A stretch of DNA of 64,000 nt, taken from NCBI RefSeq assembly GCF_040802235.1, contig NC_133167.1:17653501-17717500 (forward strand), given 5' to 3'. Of the stretch, positions 19,717-32,800 are shown one piece after another. Position numbers and translations under genes: made by a program. Position 1 is the first letter of the stretch. The number at the start of each line of letters is the position of its first letter. The notes beneath the pieces are model-generated. The model saw only the letters and a list, made by a program, of their open reading frames with translations. It did no database searches and was not told where the DNA came from. This DNA is from Manis javanica (Eukaryota; Chordata; Mammalia; Pholidota; Manidae).

Positions 19717-20279
19717 AAAGAGGCTGTGATGCCCCCGGCCTGATACTCTGCTAGGTCTTTTCTGTCACTTGGTTGAAGTGCGGTGCAGGTGGGGAGGAGA
19801 GGACAAGGGTCCCACCACAAGTCTCCCTTCCCCTCCCCACTTCAGTTTCCTGAGGGGCTTGCGAATGCTGGTCACCAGTGCCATCCTCTCTGTCCCGGAG
19901 CTCACTCCTGGTGAGATGCCCTGCCCAGTCATGGGCCAGGTGGGTTGCTGAGGCGCTCCCACCTGGGCGGGGCTCTTCCTCCTTGAGACTGGTCTTCCCA
20001 CCGCCTGGTCCTCGTTTTTCTAGGTTGGGATGCCCCAAAGGTCAGCACTGGGGGCAGGGAACAGAGGAGCAGGCACCGACCAGCTAATGTTTCACAAACC
20101 CCGGAGCCACTGCGGACAGTGGCACACGCGGTACCCAAGCCCAGCTCTGCCCTCCCGCCGCCACTCCCCACCTGTGTCTCCTTCTCTGGGACCTGGTGTC
20201 CCTGTGCAGAAGCCCAGTCCCACGCCCTGTCCCCCGTGTCCCTGTCTCCCCGTCTCTCCCATATTCTCTCTCCCTATCT

Positions 20280-20800
20280 GCTTCCTGCCTCTGCCGTCGC
20301 GCCGTCGGTCCCTTTCTCTCTCGCCCAGACTCAGCCCGACCCCGCCGCCGCCCCTCCCCGCGCCACCGCGCCCTTGGGTCTCCCTCTGTCACTGGCTGCG
20401 TCCGGGCGACCTTGTCACCGCCCCTCGCCAGGCCCCGCACTCTCCCGCTTCCTGGCGGCGAGGGCCGAGGAGGCTCCGGGCGGGGACGCGCTGGGGGCGT
20501 CGCCACCCCCTTCCCGACGTCGCAGGCGCCTGGGGCCGAGCGGTGGCCAGGGCGGGGGCGGGCCGGCTTCCCGGGCGCCCGCGTCCCCGCCCCCGGCCCT
20601 GGCCCGCCGGGCCCTGGGCCGGATGGGCTGCACCGTGAGCCTGGTGTGCTGCGAGGCGCTGGAGCCCGGGGCCCCCTGCGGCCCCCAGCCCTCGGGGAGT
20701 CCCCCGGCCCCGGTGCAGGCTGACGGCTGGGAGTCCCGGGGGTGGGCCCACGCCGAGAGAAGCCGGCTGCTGCTGCAGGTAGGGCGCTGCGGGGGCCGGT
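20280..20800 (+). promoter_or_regulatory. TNS1: CpG island, candidate TNS1 promoter
   Basis: Very GC-rich with dense CpG (for example CCGCCGCCGCCC-like and CCGACGTCGCAGG stretches), no TATA box, and it ends in the first TNS1 coding exon. Probably a housekeeping-type promoter. A contribution to RUFY4 on the other strand is possible but not shown. Confidence 0.75.
20623..20778 (+). CDS. TNS1: TNS1 alternative first coding exon A (MGC start)
   Basis: The ATG at 20623 opens 52 codons ending in LLLQ before the donor GTAGGG, phase 0. The protein starts [20 protein letters not shown] and is then rich in Gly, Pro and Ala. G2 with S6 fits the N-myristoylation pattern, with Cys at 3, 9 and 10 as possible palmitoylation sites. 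Position -3 is C (weak) and +4 is G. The frame stays open upstream to at least 20119, so start choice rests on the ATG, the CpG island and the donor. Confidence 0.82.
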
Positions 20801-23611
20801 GGGGGGAGCACTCCTCGAGTCTGGGCCGGTGGTGGGCAGAGACAGGTAAGGAGCCACGTCAGGAAAGTGCCTGTCGGCAGTTGTCCCAGGTGAGCGGGTT
20901 GGGCCAGTACCAGGTGGAAGGGCAGCAGGTTAGGCTGAGATCTCACCTGAGTCTCTTACACTCTCGAGAGGAGGGTATGTAGGCCTTGACCCTTAAAGGG
21001 GTAAATAGTTCAGGTGAAGTTTAGGAGCTAAGAAGCGCAGGGCTGAGAGTGCTGGGGAGAGGCACTGAGAAGTCATTTCTCCTGAGCTGTCTGTCCTGTT
21101 GTGTCCCATGGCTGTCCCACAGCTGTGGCTGTTGTCCCTGACCAGGGCTCTGCAGCCAGGAGGGAGGGAGGCTTCTGAGCCGGGAGGGCCCCACTAGAGC
21201 AAGAACTGACCTGAGGATGGTGGGACATCTGGCCCCTCATCCCTGAATTCTCTGCTCTGGGGAGGTCTTGGAACCTTGCAGTGGGGAACTCACCCAGAGG
21301 GGTGGGGTGGGGATAGGCTGTTTCCAGGAGGCAGGTGTTTGTTGTGGATGAAGCATCTGTCCGGGAACCAATAGGCCTCCTATAGGTGTGGACACCAGAT
21401 TTCTCCAAGGAGGAGAAAGAGGAGGTATTTGGGGTCACTAGGGACTAGATAACCCTGCTTTAGGCTCTTTGCGTAGTACCAGCCTGTCTCCCTGTTTGGT
21501 GGCTGTGAAAGCTGTGGCCTCCTAAGATTTATTTGCTGTGTGGGGTTTGGATTATGCTGGTGTCTTACATCATTCTGCTTGGGGCACACAGGGTTTAGGC
21601 GATTCCAAATGTACCCTGTGACCACATCCCAGCCCCCTTCTCCCCGTTCCCTGGGGCAGCCAGTGAAGCCAGGTGTGTGTGCCAAAATGACCCCTTTGCC
21701 CCACTTGACTGGGTGCCCCTCCAGGACGTGGGCTAGGGTGAGCTGTAGCCCCGATGGCTACCGTGATGGCTGACCCTGGTGAGGGACAGGCTTGATAGGG
21801 CCTAGCTGCTGCCAGAACCAGGTGGCGGCAGCCAGGCTGTGCCTCTTGGAGGCCTGAGTCTAGCTTAGGGCCCTGGGGACTGGGTGAGGCCTGGGGCTGT
21901 CATGAGGCATCCCAGACCACTGCTTCTCAGTCCTGGCAAAGGGGCACAGGGTCCAGGGAGTGCAGGTGGCACAGCAGAACCCCCAGACTGTAGAACCCCT
22001 CCAGAGGCCCTCAGGGCTCCTCCTCTGCCTCAGAGCGTCATGAACCTTCCTCTGTCCTCAGAGCTTTCAGGGGTAAATGAGCTCATAGTCCCTCCTTTAC
22101 CTGACTTTGTCTGTGGTCAGACCCTTTTTGACCTGACTTTGTCTGCTGGTGGGTCTCCTGGATTCCCCGTCTTCCTACCTTCTCTGCTCCCCATGCAGCC
22201 AGCTGTGGGGTGGGAGCCAGGTGAGCCACCTGTGGGCAGAGACAGGGACAGGCATTCAGGGACTGGGAGGTGGGATATCTAGGAGAGGGGAGGGGGAGAG
22301 GGAGGGGAGTGTGTGTGCGTGGGTGTGTGGTAGCCACAGGGACAGGGATGGGGATGCGTGTCTGTCTGCATGCAGATGAGCTGGTTTCCGAGTGGCCTCC
22401 TGAGAGAGTCTGGCACTCTTCCGTGCTTGCCCCCCCTTTATCTGCAGGCTGAAGCTCTGCCCTGGGCCCCTGCCGTGGCCCTGCTCCCTGGCTCTGGCTC
22501 CAGTGACTGATGCTGATGCTGTTTCTGGGGGGGGGCTGCTCTCTCCCTCTGCCAGCCCCCCATTCATACTGCTACTCGAAGGAGACTTTAGTGGCCCAGG
22601 AAGAGCATCCAGGCTCCTACTACGTTAGGTTTTTGTGGTGGGTAAACATCTTCTGGGCTCCAGGCCCCGCTCAGGAGTCAGGGCTACAAGCTACTCAGGT
22701 ATCTGGGCTCCCGTCCAGGGCATTGCCACTGACAGTCCTGCCACCAACATGCCACCATTCCTGCTGCAGACCATGCCTCCCCTGCCACCCCTGTTCCATA
22801 GGTTCCAGAGGCCGAGCTGTCCTTGGGCTGTGCTCATGTTACCTGTCTCCGCCCTCAGCCTGCTCTGCTCCTTGCCCCTCTGGCAGCCCTCCCCCTCCTA
22901 GGCCATATCACCCTCTTCCCCTAGCCATGCTGCCCCTACTCATCCCCCTCAGTAGGCTGTCCTTTGCTCAGGCCATACCGCCCTACTCTCTCTGGGGGCC
23001 TGCTTTGTCCCCCCAGGCCCTATTGACCATACCAGTCCCCTTCTCTGTCCTGAATTTGTGGCCTGCTTTTCCTTTCTGCTTGGAGGCTCCCAATCCTCTG
23101 AGCCCCAGCTCTGCATTATTGGAGCCTGGAGATGTAGGCCCTGTACCCCTCAGGTAACCTCTTCAGGGCCCCATGATTGCCGTATGCTCTGAGAACCCCT
23201 TGATCCCACATGCTAGCCTGCCAGTCTCAGGAGAAAGGAAGGTGGGGCTTGGCACCTTTTCTGAGCATTCCCGCCAAATCCTCTTTGACCTGGGTGCCAA
23301 GGGGCCTGGCGGGCTTCTCCAGGTGCCAGCCTTACCTCTTCACTCTCTGCTGTACCCCAAGACAAGTGAGTGCTTGTTGGTTGTGGCAGGAACAGAGGGG
23401 AGGAGACTCCAGGCTGCTTCTGACTCCTCTCTCTGAAACCAGCGCTGGGGTCTGTGGTCTGGCTTCTGACCAGTAGCCCAAAGCCCTGTCAAGTTCAGGA
23501 GTTCCCCAGGAGGCCAGGTTCTACAGCCTCCCCTGCATTCCTGTTGTGGGGTCCTATACCCCTAGAAGTTCTTTAATCTAACCCCCTCTGCCATGGGTTG
23601 GATTACTTCTT

Positions 23612-23644
<33 letters not shown>

Positions 23645-23780
23645 AGTTACATATAATCATATACCCCAGAGTTGAAGAACATCTTGGTTAGTGATTCTGA
23701 ACCTTTTGAGGTCACAGATTCCTTTGAGAATGTTATGAAAACTATGGATGCTCTTGCTAGGGACATGTGCACTGGCATGT

Positions 23781-23836
<56 letters not shown>

Positions 23837-26800
23837 TGTTATATATTCCTCCAAACCCATGGTCTTAACCCACCCAACCTCTACATTTCACAATGAACAA
23901 ATGAACAAAGGCCCAGGGAGGGGAAATGACTTGTCCAAGGCCACATAACAAGTGAGTGGCAGAGCCAGAACCCAACCCAGGTGTCCTGATCCCAGACAAG
24001 TGGGAGTTTTGTTCCCAGAGGCAACTTTTGCCTTCCCCCAATTTCCTGGGGGAGTTTTGGGATTTTTATTACCTTAGCTTTTGACAGAATTTGTTTCACA
24101 TAAGTTTCTGTATTTTAAGAAATTTATTTCTGTTGAGATATAATTGATATAAACATTGTAAGTTTAAGGTATGCAAGGTGTTGATTTGATACATTTGTAT
24201 ATTGCAATAGGATTACAACTGTAGTGTTAGCTACATTTCTATTGTGTTGCATAATTATCATTTATTTTGTGTGGTGGGAACAATTAAGACCTAGTCTCTT
24301 AGTCAACAAGCATTCCTGAGCATCCCCTGTAAGCCAGATGTTGAGCTAGGAGCTGGGGGTAAAGCAAGAAAGCAGACAGCTCTTATTGCCTTCAGAGGGG
24401 GTGTCAGTATAGTAGGAGAGAATAAACTGCAAACAACTTATTGCACAAATAAATGCGTTACTGTAAACAGCGATGTGGAGGAGAAGTTCAGGATCTAATA
24501 GGAGCTACCAGAGGGCTTGGATTCAGACTGGGAGGGTGGAAGGAGCAGCATTTAAGCAAGGAGCTGAAGTGCAAGCAGAGGTTAGTAAGGAGAAGCAATC
24601 GAGGTGGTGGCATCAGCGCATTTGAAGGTCCTGATGTGGAGAGCTGGGGCTCTTACAGAATTTCACAAATGCTTTCTCTGGCTGCTTGAGGCTCCGCATG
24701 AGCCCTACCATCCATGCAGTGTGTATATGGACTGGAAGGGGTAAGGGCCAAAGCAAGGAGGCCTAGGGGAGAGATGTTGATGGTGTAGGTTTAGAGAGGT
24801 AGTGGGCCATGGGGAGGGCTCCATGGTGGGTGAGAGCAAGACTGATTCAGGCAGAGATGGGAAAAGATGGAGACTGGCTTGAGGGTGGGCTGAGAGGGGG
24901 CAGGAAGGAGGGGTGAAAATGACGCCTCTCATCTTACCCAGACGGCAGCTGATATGAAGGTTTACCCAGATGAAGGCTTCATCAGGTATCCCTCTATTTT
25001 AGTTTAGTGAAGTGTTTCATAAATACAGAAAAAGGTACAAAGTTTTCACAAACTGAACGCACCATGTACCCATGTACCCAGCACGCAGTCAACAGCAGAG
25101 TGTTGCCAGCATCCAGAAGTTCCTCCCGCTGCCCCCGTCCAGGCACTGAGGGTTACACACCACCACAACTCCTAACAGCATAGATCTGCCTATTTTAGAA
25201 CTTATAAATGGAGTACATCATATGTGTTACTTTGTACCTAGTTTCTTTGGCTCGGCATTTTAGTTGTGAATTTCATCTGTATTCTTGTGTTTGGTTGTTG
25301 ATCATTCCTTCTTGTCACTGGGTGAAGATACAGACTTTATTGATCTGTCCTGTTATTGAAGGCATTTGGGTGTTTCTAGTTTGGGGCTATTTCGAACAGT
25401 ACTGCTGTGAACATTTTTGTGCGTGTCATTGGTAATCATGTGCTCTGATGTCTGTTGGGTAGATTCATCCCTCTGTTTTGCTGGGGGACTCTCTAGAAGA
25501 CCCAAGCAGCTCAAGAATCAGAGGCATCTTCTAATATGGGAGCACTACAGGCATCTTGACAAGGGGACGCGAGGCACCCTGGGGAAGGGAACAAGGTACT
25601 CTAGCACCCTGATACGTCCTTTGTGGTGACTCTTCTCATCTTATCCCTCCCCTCCACCAGTGGGGGCTCACAGGTAGGAGGGGAGGCAGGGAGAAGCTTT
25701 GATGGAGTAGGGCTGGTTGGGAGTCACCCCCACACCTTTCTCAGCCCTACCCTTTATCTGGGGGAAGGCCTGGGTCCCTGATGGGTCAGGATGGTGTGAG
25801 GCTGAAGAAGGGGCCACACCTACTAGGCCTTCCCTCTTTCCCAAAGGGCAGGAAGCCAGCCGCTGCCTCCTTGTTTGATGTATGAGCCTGCCAAGGGCCC
25901 ATGGCGCCAGGACAGAGAGTGATGCCAAGGGTAAGTGAGTAAGGCAGCCCCCAGAGGGTGGCGGCCTGTGAGTGGGAAGCAGAGGCTGCCATCTGCAGAG
26001 AAGCCAAGTGGTGGGAGCTGAGGGGGCCCAGGGCCCCTTTTTGGCTGCCCCAGCTCTGCTCCCTGAGTTGATTCCTCCCCACCAGAGATCCCAGCCCTGT
26101 TGCTTCTGACCAGCTCTTCCCTCTCCCAACCTGAGTAGCCTGACAGGGATGGGGTGGAGGGGCTTCAGATTTAGTTTTCCTTTCTGGCAAACATAATGGA
26201 ATGTTGGGGTGCTTTTGGTGATGTCTGTTCACAAGGCTATCTCCCCAGTAAGTCTGTGAAAGGGTTTTCAGGCCAGAGCCAAATTCCTGTGAATCTGGTA
26301 TCTTAGAATCTTGGCAAGGGACATGCAATGTATAGATGCTCAATAAGGGCTGCCCAGTGGGTGGGTGGCCGAGTGGTGAGGATGAGGCAGGTAGAGACCC
26401 CAGAGAAGGCGAGAGCACCTGGGGCAGGCTGGGCAGGGAGAAGCGACAGGCAGGTGTAGCCTGCTGCTCCAGGGGAGCTATTCTGTCCAGGAAGCTGTGG
26501 TCTGCCTTTGCCCCTGGGGCTGCCCCTGGGCTCCAGCTCCCCTGGGCTCCCAGCAGTAGGCACAGGCATGGGGAGGGGAGCTAGGGTAGGACCCCCTGGG
26601 TCAAGCTCAGGTGTGCTTGGAGGTTGAGCAGGAATGTCAGTAGTGTTGGAGTTCAATCGATGAGAGGCCTGTATGAGGTCTGAAGAGAGTGGGAAGGGAG
26701 ATTAGACCTTGGTGGTCACTGGGGTCAACAGTGGCCATCAGTCACAAGGAGGCTGGAGAGGAGGGACTGGCTTCTGTCCTAAGCATGAGTGTTGCCCCTG

Positions 26801-29800
26801 TCCAGCTCCTCTTTGTGTTCCCAACAGTACCCCCTTCTCAGGAACTTTAGGGTGTACCCATCAAACCCCATTTTACTCCACTCCTGCCATAAGTAAGCCA
26901 GAGGAGTCAAGACATCCTTAGGCCCAGTTCTCAGAGCTTTGGGCAAAGTCTTCTGTCTGCTGTCCTGTGGGCCCTGGGGCCCGTGTGTGGCGTGTCTGTT
27001 CTGCACCCAGTGGAAGCTTCTCAGCTCTCACCTGTCTGCTAACCTCTCAGCCTATCTGCCTTTCCACCTGTGTGTTCCTCCATCCACCCACCATTGTCCC
27101 CTTACCCATTCATCCTTGTCCTTGCACCTATCACCCTTCCTCTCTCCCTCTCCCTGCCCTCTGCCAAGTGCCACACCACACGTTGTTCTTCCTGAGTGAG
27201 TGCCCACCCTCTTGTCTGTTGGGAGGCCCAGTGGGTGGGGGCGGAGGGAAGATGTCCAAGCAGATCCTGTGGAGACAATGTACAGGAAGGCCTGTATAAG
27301 CTATCCCCTCCTTCTAGAACAGCCTATTCTTCCTAGGGCATTCTGGGAAGTCCTCCCAGAGGAAGTGACATTTGGCCTGGGTCCTACAAGGTGAGTAAGA
27401 CTTCACTGACCCAGAGGGGAGGCAAGGCCATTTATGGCAGGCTCAGGGGTGTGAAAGTGTGTGGTACCCTCAGGAGTCGGAGTTTCGGGTGGGAAGGGAG
27501 ACACTGGATGGGAAGCCAGAGCAGAGGTGGGTCAGTATGGGAAGGACCTTGAAGCCAAGCTAAAGAGTTTGCACTTCAGACTTATATGGGCCATAGAGAG
27601 CCCAAGTTCAAGCAGAGGGGTGCAGGGGAATTGCACTTTAAACTATCCCTGGCACAGAGTGACCAGTGTGTGTGGGTGATTGAAGTCAGCTGATGGTCTT
27701 TCTCACATGGCTGGACCAAATATGCACACATAACGTGTTCTTGTGTGTGTATGTGGGGTGGGGGGTATGTGGCTGTGTGCAGGGGTGGAGGTCCTGGGCC
27801 TGCTGTAAAGTCCCTCCTGTCTCAGTGGACCACTGGAAGCTGGTTTCACTTCCTTGTCCCTGGTGTGCCTCCGTCATCCCCTAACCACCAATCCCTCTAT
27901 CCCCTGGCCAGCAGCCCCAGGTACTCAGGTCCGGCAGGCTAGGAGTTAAGCTAAGAGCTCACCTGGAGGAGGTGCTGCTGGCCCTCTGCCATGTCCCTTT
28001 GGCTCATTTTCACCTGCTGCTCGGCCCAGACGTCACTCCCCACAGAGGTTGGGCAGGGGACAGGCCTGGCTTTGTTGGGACCCTGAGACCCAGGCTAGGC
28101 CTGTCGGCTCTGCCCTGGAAGGGTTGCAGGATGAGGAATGGAGGGGGTGGGTAGGGATGGGGATTCCTGGGAGCCAGTGCTGTGGGGAGCCCGGTGGCAG
28201 AGTTCCTTGGCTGCCGCCTCTGGCACACCTGTCCCATGCCCAAGGGGGCGAGCTGGGGGTGGTTGGCCAAGGACAGCAAGAAGTGGGTGGGGTCAGAAAG
28301 CCCTCTAGGGCCACATTCCTCTTCCTCTCCCGCCTCCTTTGGTCCAAGCTCAGCCTGTTCCTGCCCTGGGGAGGTGAGGCTCCCTTGCTTGTAGAGTCAG
28401 GACTCTTTGGGGGCTGGAGCTGGCCCTCCTCCTGGCCTCTTCTGTGTCTCATTTCCACCTCTTTATCCCATTAAGTCTCTCTCGTGCTCCATCTGTTTCT
28501 TTCTGCTTGTTTGTGTTGCCCACTTCTCAGGGGTTTCCACCTAATTCCTCTTCCAAAGGCAGGAGGCAGGGTGAACGGTGTCTATAGAGGGGGCAGTGTG
28601 GAGTAGTGGTTACACAAGTGACTTTGGGGGTTCCTCTAAGTTCAGTTTCAGGCTTTGCCACTTCTGTGCATTGCTGAGCATGTTATATGACCTCTCTGTG
28701 CCTTTGCCTCCTTGCTGCCATGAAAGGCCCTGGGAACAGTGTGGGGGTAGCTGCTGCTGTCATTCTGGTTACTGAGTGATTGTATTAGTCCGAATGCTCT
28801 GGAAATGAGATGGGATTGAATGTGCAAAGATTTTATTAGGGGAAATGCCCGAGTGAAAGGAGGGAGCCAGCGGAGGCAGGGAGAGCCATCAGATGGCGAT
28901 GTAAGTCTGACTCAGACTGAAGGAGAGACAGGGATGAGGGTTAGACCGAAGTGTCCTAGGCCTCTGTTCACTCTAAGGAGAGCTGGGTACAGCCCACAGG
29001 GATTCTGTGAACCAGAGCTGGTTGACAGGTTTCCTGTCTCCCAGGAACAGGTATGCTCTGAGTGGTCCCTACACTTTGGTGATGGCAGAGAACAGCCCGT
29101 GGGAGGCAAGACGAGGCAGGCACAGCATCACTGGATTGCTGAGCACCCAGCTGGGGCCCTGGGTCAGTCCTGCTCCCTGCAGCAGGAGGCCTGCGACGTG
29201 CATTCTTGTGGCTGCCATGAGGCCTTGACATAAGGAGGAGGACAGGACCTTTGCACCTGGGGGTCTGAGGTGGGTTCTGAGAGGTGGAGGCAGATGACCC
29301 GAGGGTTTGGAAGGTGGCAGCAGCCTGGGCCGCAGGCTGTCTTGCTTCCTTCCAGGCCTGGGTCTGCCTGGCCTGGCTTCAGCCAGCCTGGCTGTTGAGT
29401 TAATACCATTTGCCCTAGTTGTGCTGATGGTGTATAACAGTGTTGTCTTCCTTGGGGCAGAGAGCTGACTCCACCTGGCCTCTGACCCCACTTTCTGTTC
29501 TCCCTGCTTGGGGTTCCTCAGCACTGAGGAGGAAACTGAGGCATGGGTATACTGGGCCAGGGAGGGTCCTTGCATTGGGCATTCAGGAATCTGTATTGTG
29601 TTGGTCTCTTCTTCCCCCTGGACAGAGCTGTCCTCCTCAAGTTCATCCTCAGGGAGGATGGGCAGCTGGCATCACTGACCTTGGGTGTCTGGGACTGGTG
29701 GGGCTGAGAGTGTAGGGCAGGGGTGCAGAGAGCAGATGCCAAGCTGCAACACCATTAGGGGAATGGAGTTGGAGCGGGAACAAGTGTTTCTGGGCACTGA

Positions 29801-32800
29801 GCTGAGGCCGTCTGTGGGAGGTCACACCAGGCTCAGCCGGGCCAGACTGTCCCGCCCTCTACTGCCCCGTCAGCTCCCCACTGCAGCGGCTGCCAGCAGA
29901 CTGCACTGAGATGTGTGAGCCACCCAGACAGGGCCTCTTGAACCCTAGCCACTCAATATGCTAAGCAGGGCTAATTTATTCCCTTGCTTCTTAATGGCAT
30001 TGCAGCAAAGCCAGCATGGGTGTGTCGGAGGGAGCCTTGGAGGGGGCCTTTCTCTGTGGTTCCCTGGAATCCTGCTGCAAGACCTCAGGGCTCCCTGTGT
30101 GACTCAACCAAGGCTTCAGCTCAGAGAGGATATGTGTAGTGAGGGGAGCAGGGCCTGGAGGCCAAGCAGCTGGATGAATCCTTGCTTACTGCTTCCTAGC
30201 TGGCTGCTCTGGAAAAGCCACTTAGTGTCTCTGAGCCTTAACTTTCTCACCTGTAAAATGGGGAGAATTGAGCCCACCTTGCCAGGCTGCTGTGAAGAGC
30301 CAGTGTCACAGTATATGCCAAGCTCTGGGACACAGTGGGCAGGCAGCCCTGTCTGTGCTGTGCACGCTCTGTTCTCGTTGGCATCACCTTTCCCTACTTT
30401 GTCACCCTCTGCAGTCTAGAGTCCTGAATCCTGAGGTCAGCTGGAGGAGGTTCTTCCAAGAGCTCTGCTCTGGGGTTCAGGGATTGGAAGTGGGGGTGGA
30501 GACAGATGAGCTTATAGCATAATGGCAACAAGCTGTGGTAGGAAAGCACAGACCCAGGGGTTAGACTGAACTGTTCACAAATCTGAGTTCTGTCCCTAAC
30601 TTTGTGAGCCTCAGTTTCCTCACCTGGAAAATGGGAATGATAGTCCCTAATGTATGTAAAGTTCCAGCATAGACTAGGCCCCCCATAAACATGCATATCC
30701 TTCTCCCCCTGGAAGAAGCCTTTGAGATCATCTCATTGACCCCTTCTTCACCTGCTGGCTTGGCCAGGAGCCTCACCTCTGAGCCTCTCTCAGAAAGTGG
30801 GGGTGGGAACGGGGAAGAGCATTGGGCTTGGGATCTCTGACTTGGCCAGCAGGTCACAGGTCACTTAGCCATAATGATAATACATGCCCTTAAAAGGAGT
30901 GTCACACAATGCTCCGCCCACCCCTGAAATGATGTGAGCAGGCATTATTATCCTGGTTCACAGTGGGGATGCTCAAGTGGGGAAGTGACTTGTCCACAGT
31001 CTTACCATTGATAGTACAGAGCTGGGACATGAGGCAGGTCCTAGGATTCCTGGTTCACTGTACTTAGTCTCTCCTGAATCTCCCTGGCTTTCCTTCTGCT
31101 GAGCAGGGCAGCCTCTGTCAGTAGTGTGGAGAGGTGCAGTATGAGCAAAGGGAGTGGGGCTCTTGCTCTCTTGGGTCTCTTAGGAGCAAGAAATCATTTC
31201 TTTACCAGTGAGTCCTTCTCTTGGGATCCCTGCCTCGCCTTCAGCCCCGAGGCGCCCACCCTTCTCAGCCAGTGCCCAAACCTGAGGCTGGGCAGGGAAG
31301 GGGCTGTTGAGGAGGTGGGGTGTTCTGGGGCAGCCTCCTTCTTTGTGGATGGGGTGGGATGAGGCCTGTTACCCCCTTGCTCAGGCGGGGCACAGAAGCC
31401 CAGTAACCTTTCCCTCAGTTGCCTCTAGCAGGTTGGTGCTTCTGACTGCCTCCTCCAGGAAGCTACTTCTGGCCCCAACTTTCTGAGCACAGAAGCGCCA
31501 CTGCACATCCCACCCCCCATTTGCCCCTCGCCCTAAGTTTTTGGGCTCCTCTGTGGCTGTGAGAACAGCCCCCATCTTGCTTCCCAGACCCACCGATTGG
31601 CATTTCCGGCGCTGGGGTCTCCCTTCTCCCTCTACCTTCCTCCTACCATTTATCTCCCATTCTGGGAGTCAGAGGCCCTCTGTGAAGCTCTTTGTGTGGA
31701 TTTGAGCTCCCAAGGCTGGGCAGGGGGACAAAGGGACACCCCTTTCCCCTCTCCATTATCCAATCTCTTCCCAGAGGCTGTGTATCCCAGGAGGCTGTGT
31801 GTGTGTGTGTGTGCGCGTGCAGGCACACTCGTCCATGTCCCAGCTTGGCGTCTTTTTGTATAGCTCGGTGGGTAGGGAGGATGAGGGATGTGAACAGTCT
31901 TTGGGCACCTATACCGAGGCTGATAGGCCCTAGTGGGAGGCAGGAGTCTGGGTGTCTTGAGGAGGAGGCCGTGGGGCCTGGGAGTGTGTGGGCTGGGGGG
32001 CCGCGGCATTGACTTTCTGGCCCCGGGAGCGGATGCTGCACCCCAGCCCCTGCTTCTCCCTCACTCCGAGTAGCTGTCATTCTGTCTGTATGTTTCGCTC
32101 TCTCATTTCCCTCCCTGCCCCTTCTCTCTCCTCGCAACTCACTGTAGGCCTGCCCCTCATTCTCACCCTGGCATCTGCCTTCCTTGGCACTGCCCCCTCT
32201 CACTGAGGAGGGACCAAGCAGGCACCCCTCCTGCTCCCTCAAAGCCAGGCCCAGCGAGGCCCTATCACCCACTGCTGTCCCAGCATCCTAGCCTTTTCTT
32301 GACTTCTGCCCCCAACCCCGCCTGCCCTGGGCCCTGCTTTTCCTGCCCCAGGGGTGCTATTTCTACAGACACAGCTGTGACTCCCCTTCACTCTGGCCAG
32401 CCTGATGACCCCACAGTCTGGAGTAACACTGGGAGGCTGGCTGCCTGCTGGGTCTGGCTAAAAATAGACCCATGCTTGGTGTGCTTCCAGGCCAGTCTGG
32501 GGCAGAGGCAGGGCCCACCCCACAGGGCCCTCATGGTCTTGTTGGGGGACATATTCTGCTGGGACCCTGGGGCCCTTCCACCACCAACCACCCTGTTGCA
32601 GCCAGAAGCCTGGTTGGAGGGCCGTGAGCCACAGTGACACTTGGGAGGAACTTTCTGGTGCTGGTGGGTGACACATGGGCAGAGAGAGGCAAGCTGAGTA
32701 CCAGGATCAACCCAGGATTGCTAACTGGTAAGTGCTGATGGCCAGGACCCAGGTCCAGACCCTCAGGCACAGACACTTGGGGCTTGGGCCGTCTTGTTGC

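Larger units (their letters stand above)
18111..20279. other. Divergent intergenic region between RUFY4 and TNS1
   Basis: About 2.5 kb separates the two start codons. It contains one MIR near 18295-18490, the octamer, the CTCF-type site and the candidate non-coding RUFY4 exon. No coding region is supported. GC content and CpG density rise toward 20280. Confidence 0.7.

Noticed and set aside
20084-20857. Long minus-strand frames of 257 and 185 residues over the CpG island
   Set aside because: High GC removes stop codons on all frames; they mirror the TNS1 exon and promoter and show no protein family features.
22510-23157. 215-residue plus-strand frame rich in Pro/Leu/Cys
   Set aside because: Composition-driven; no domain, and inside the TNS1 intron without promoter or splice support.
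28780-29235. 137-residue frame starting within a TGTATTAGTCCG block
   Set aside because: The block begins like an old LTR or interspersed repeat and the frame has no protein family features; I could not name the repeat confidently.
31643-32272. 209-residue minus-strand frame
   Set aside because: Low-complexity, includes a GT-run translation, no homology recognised, no splice or start context.
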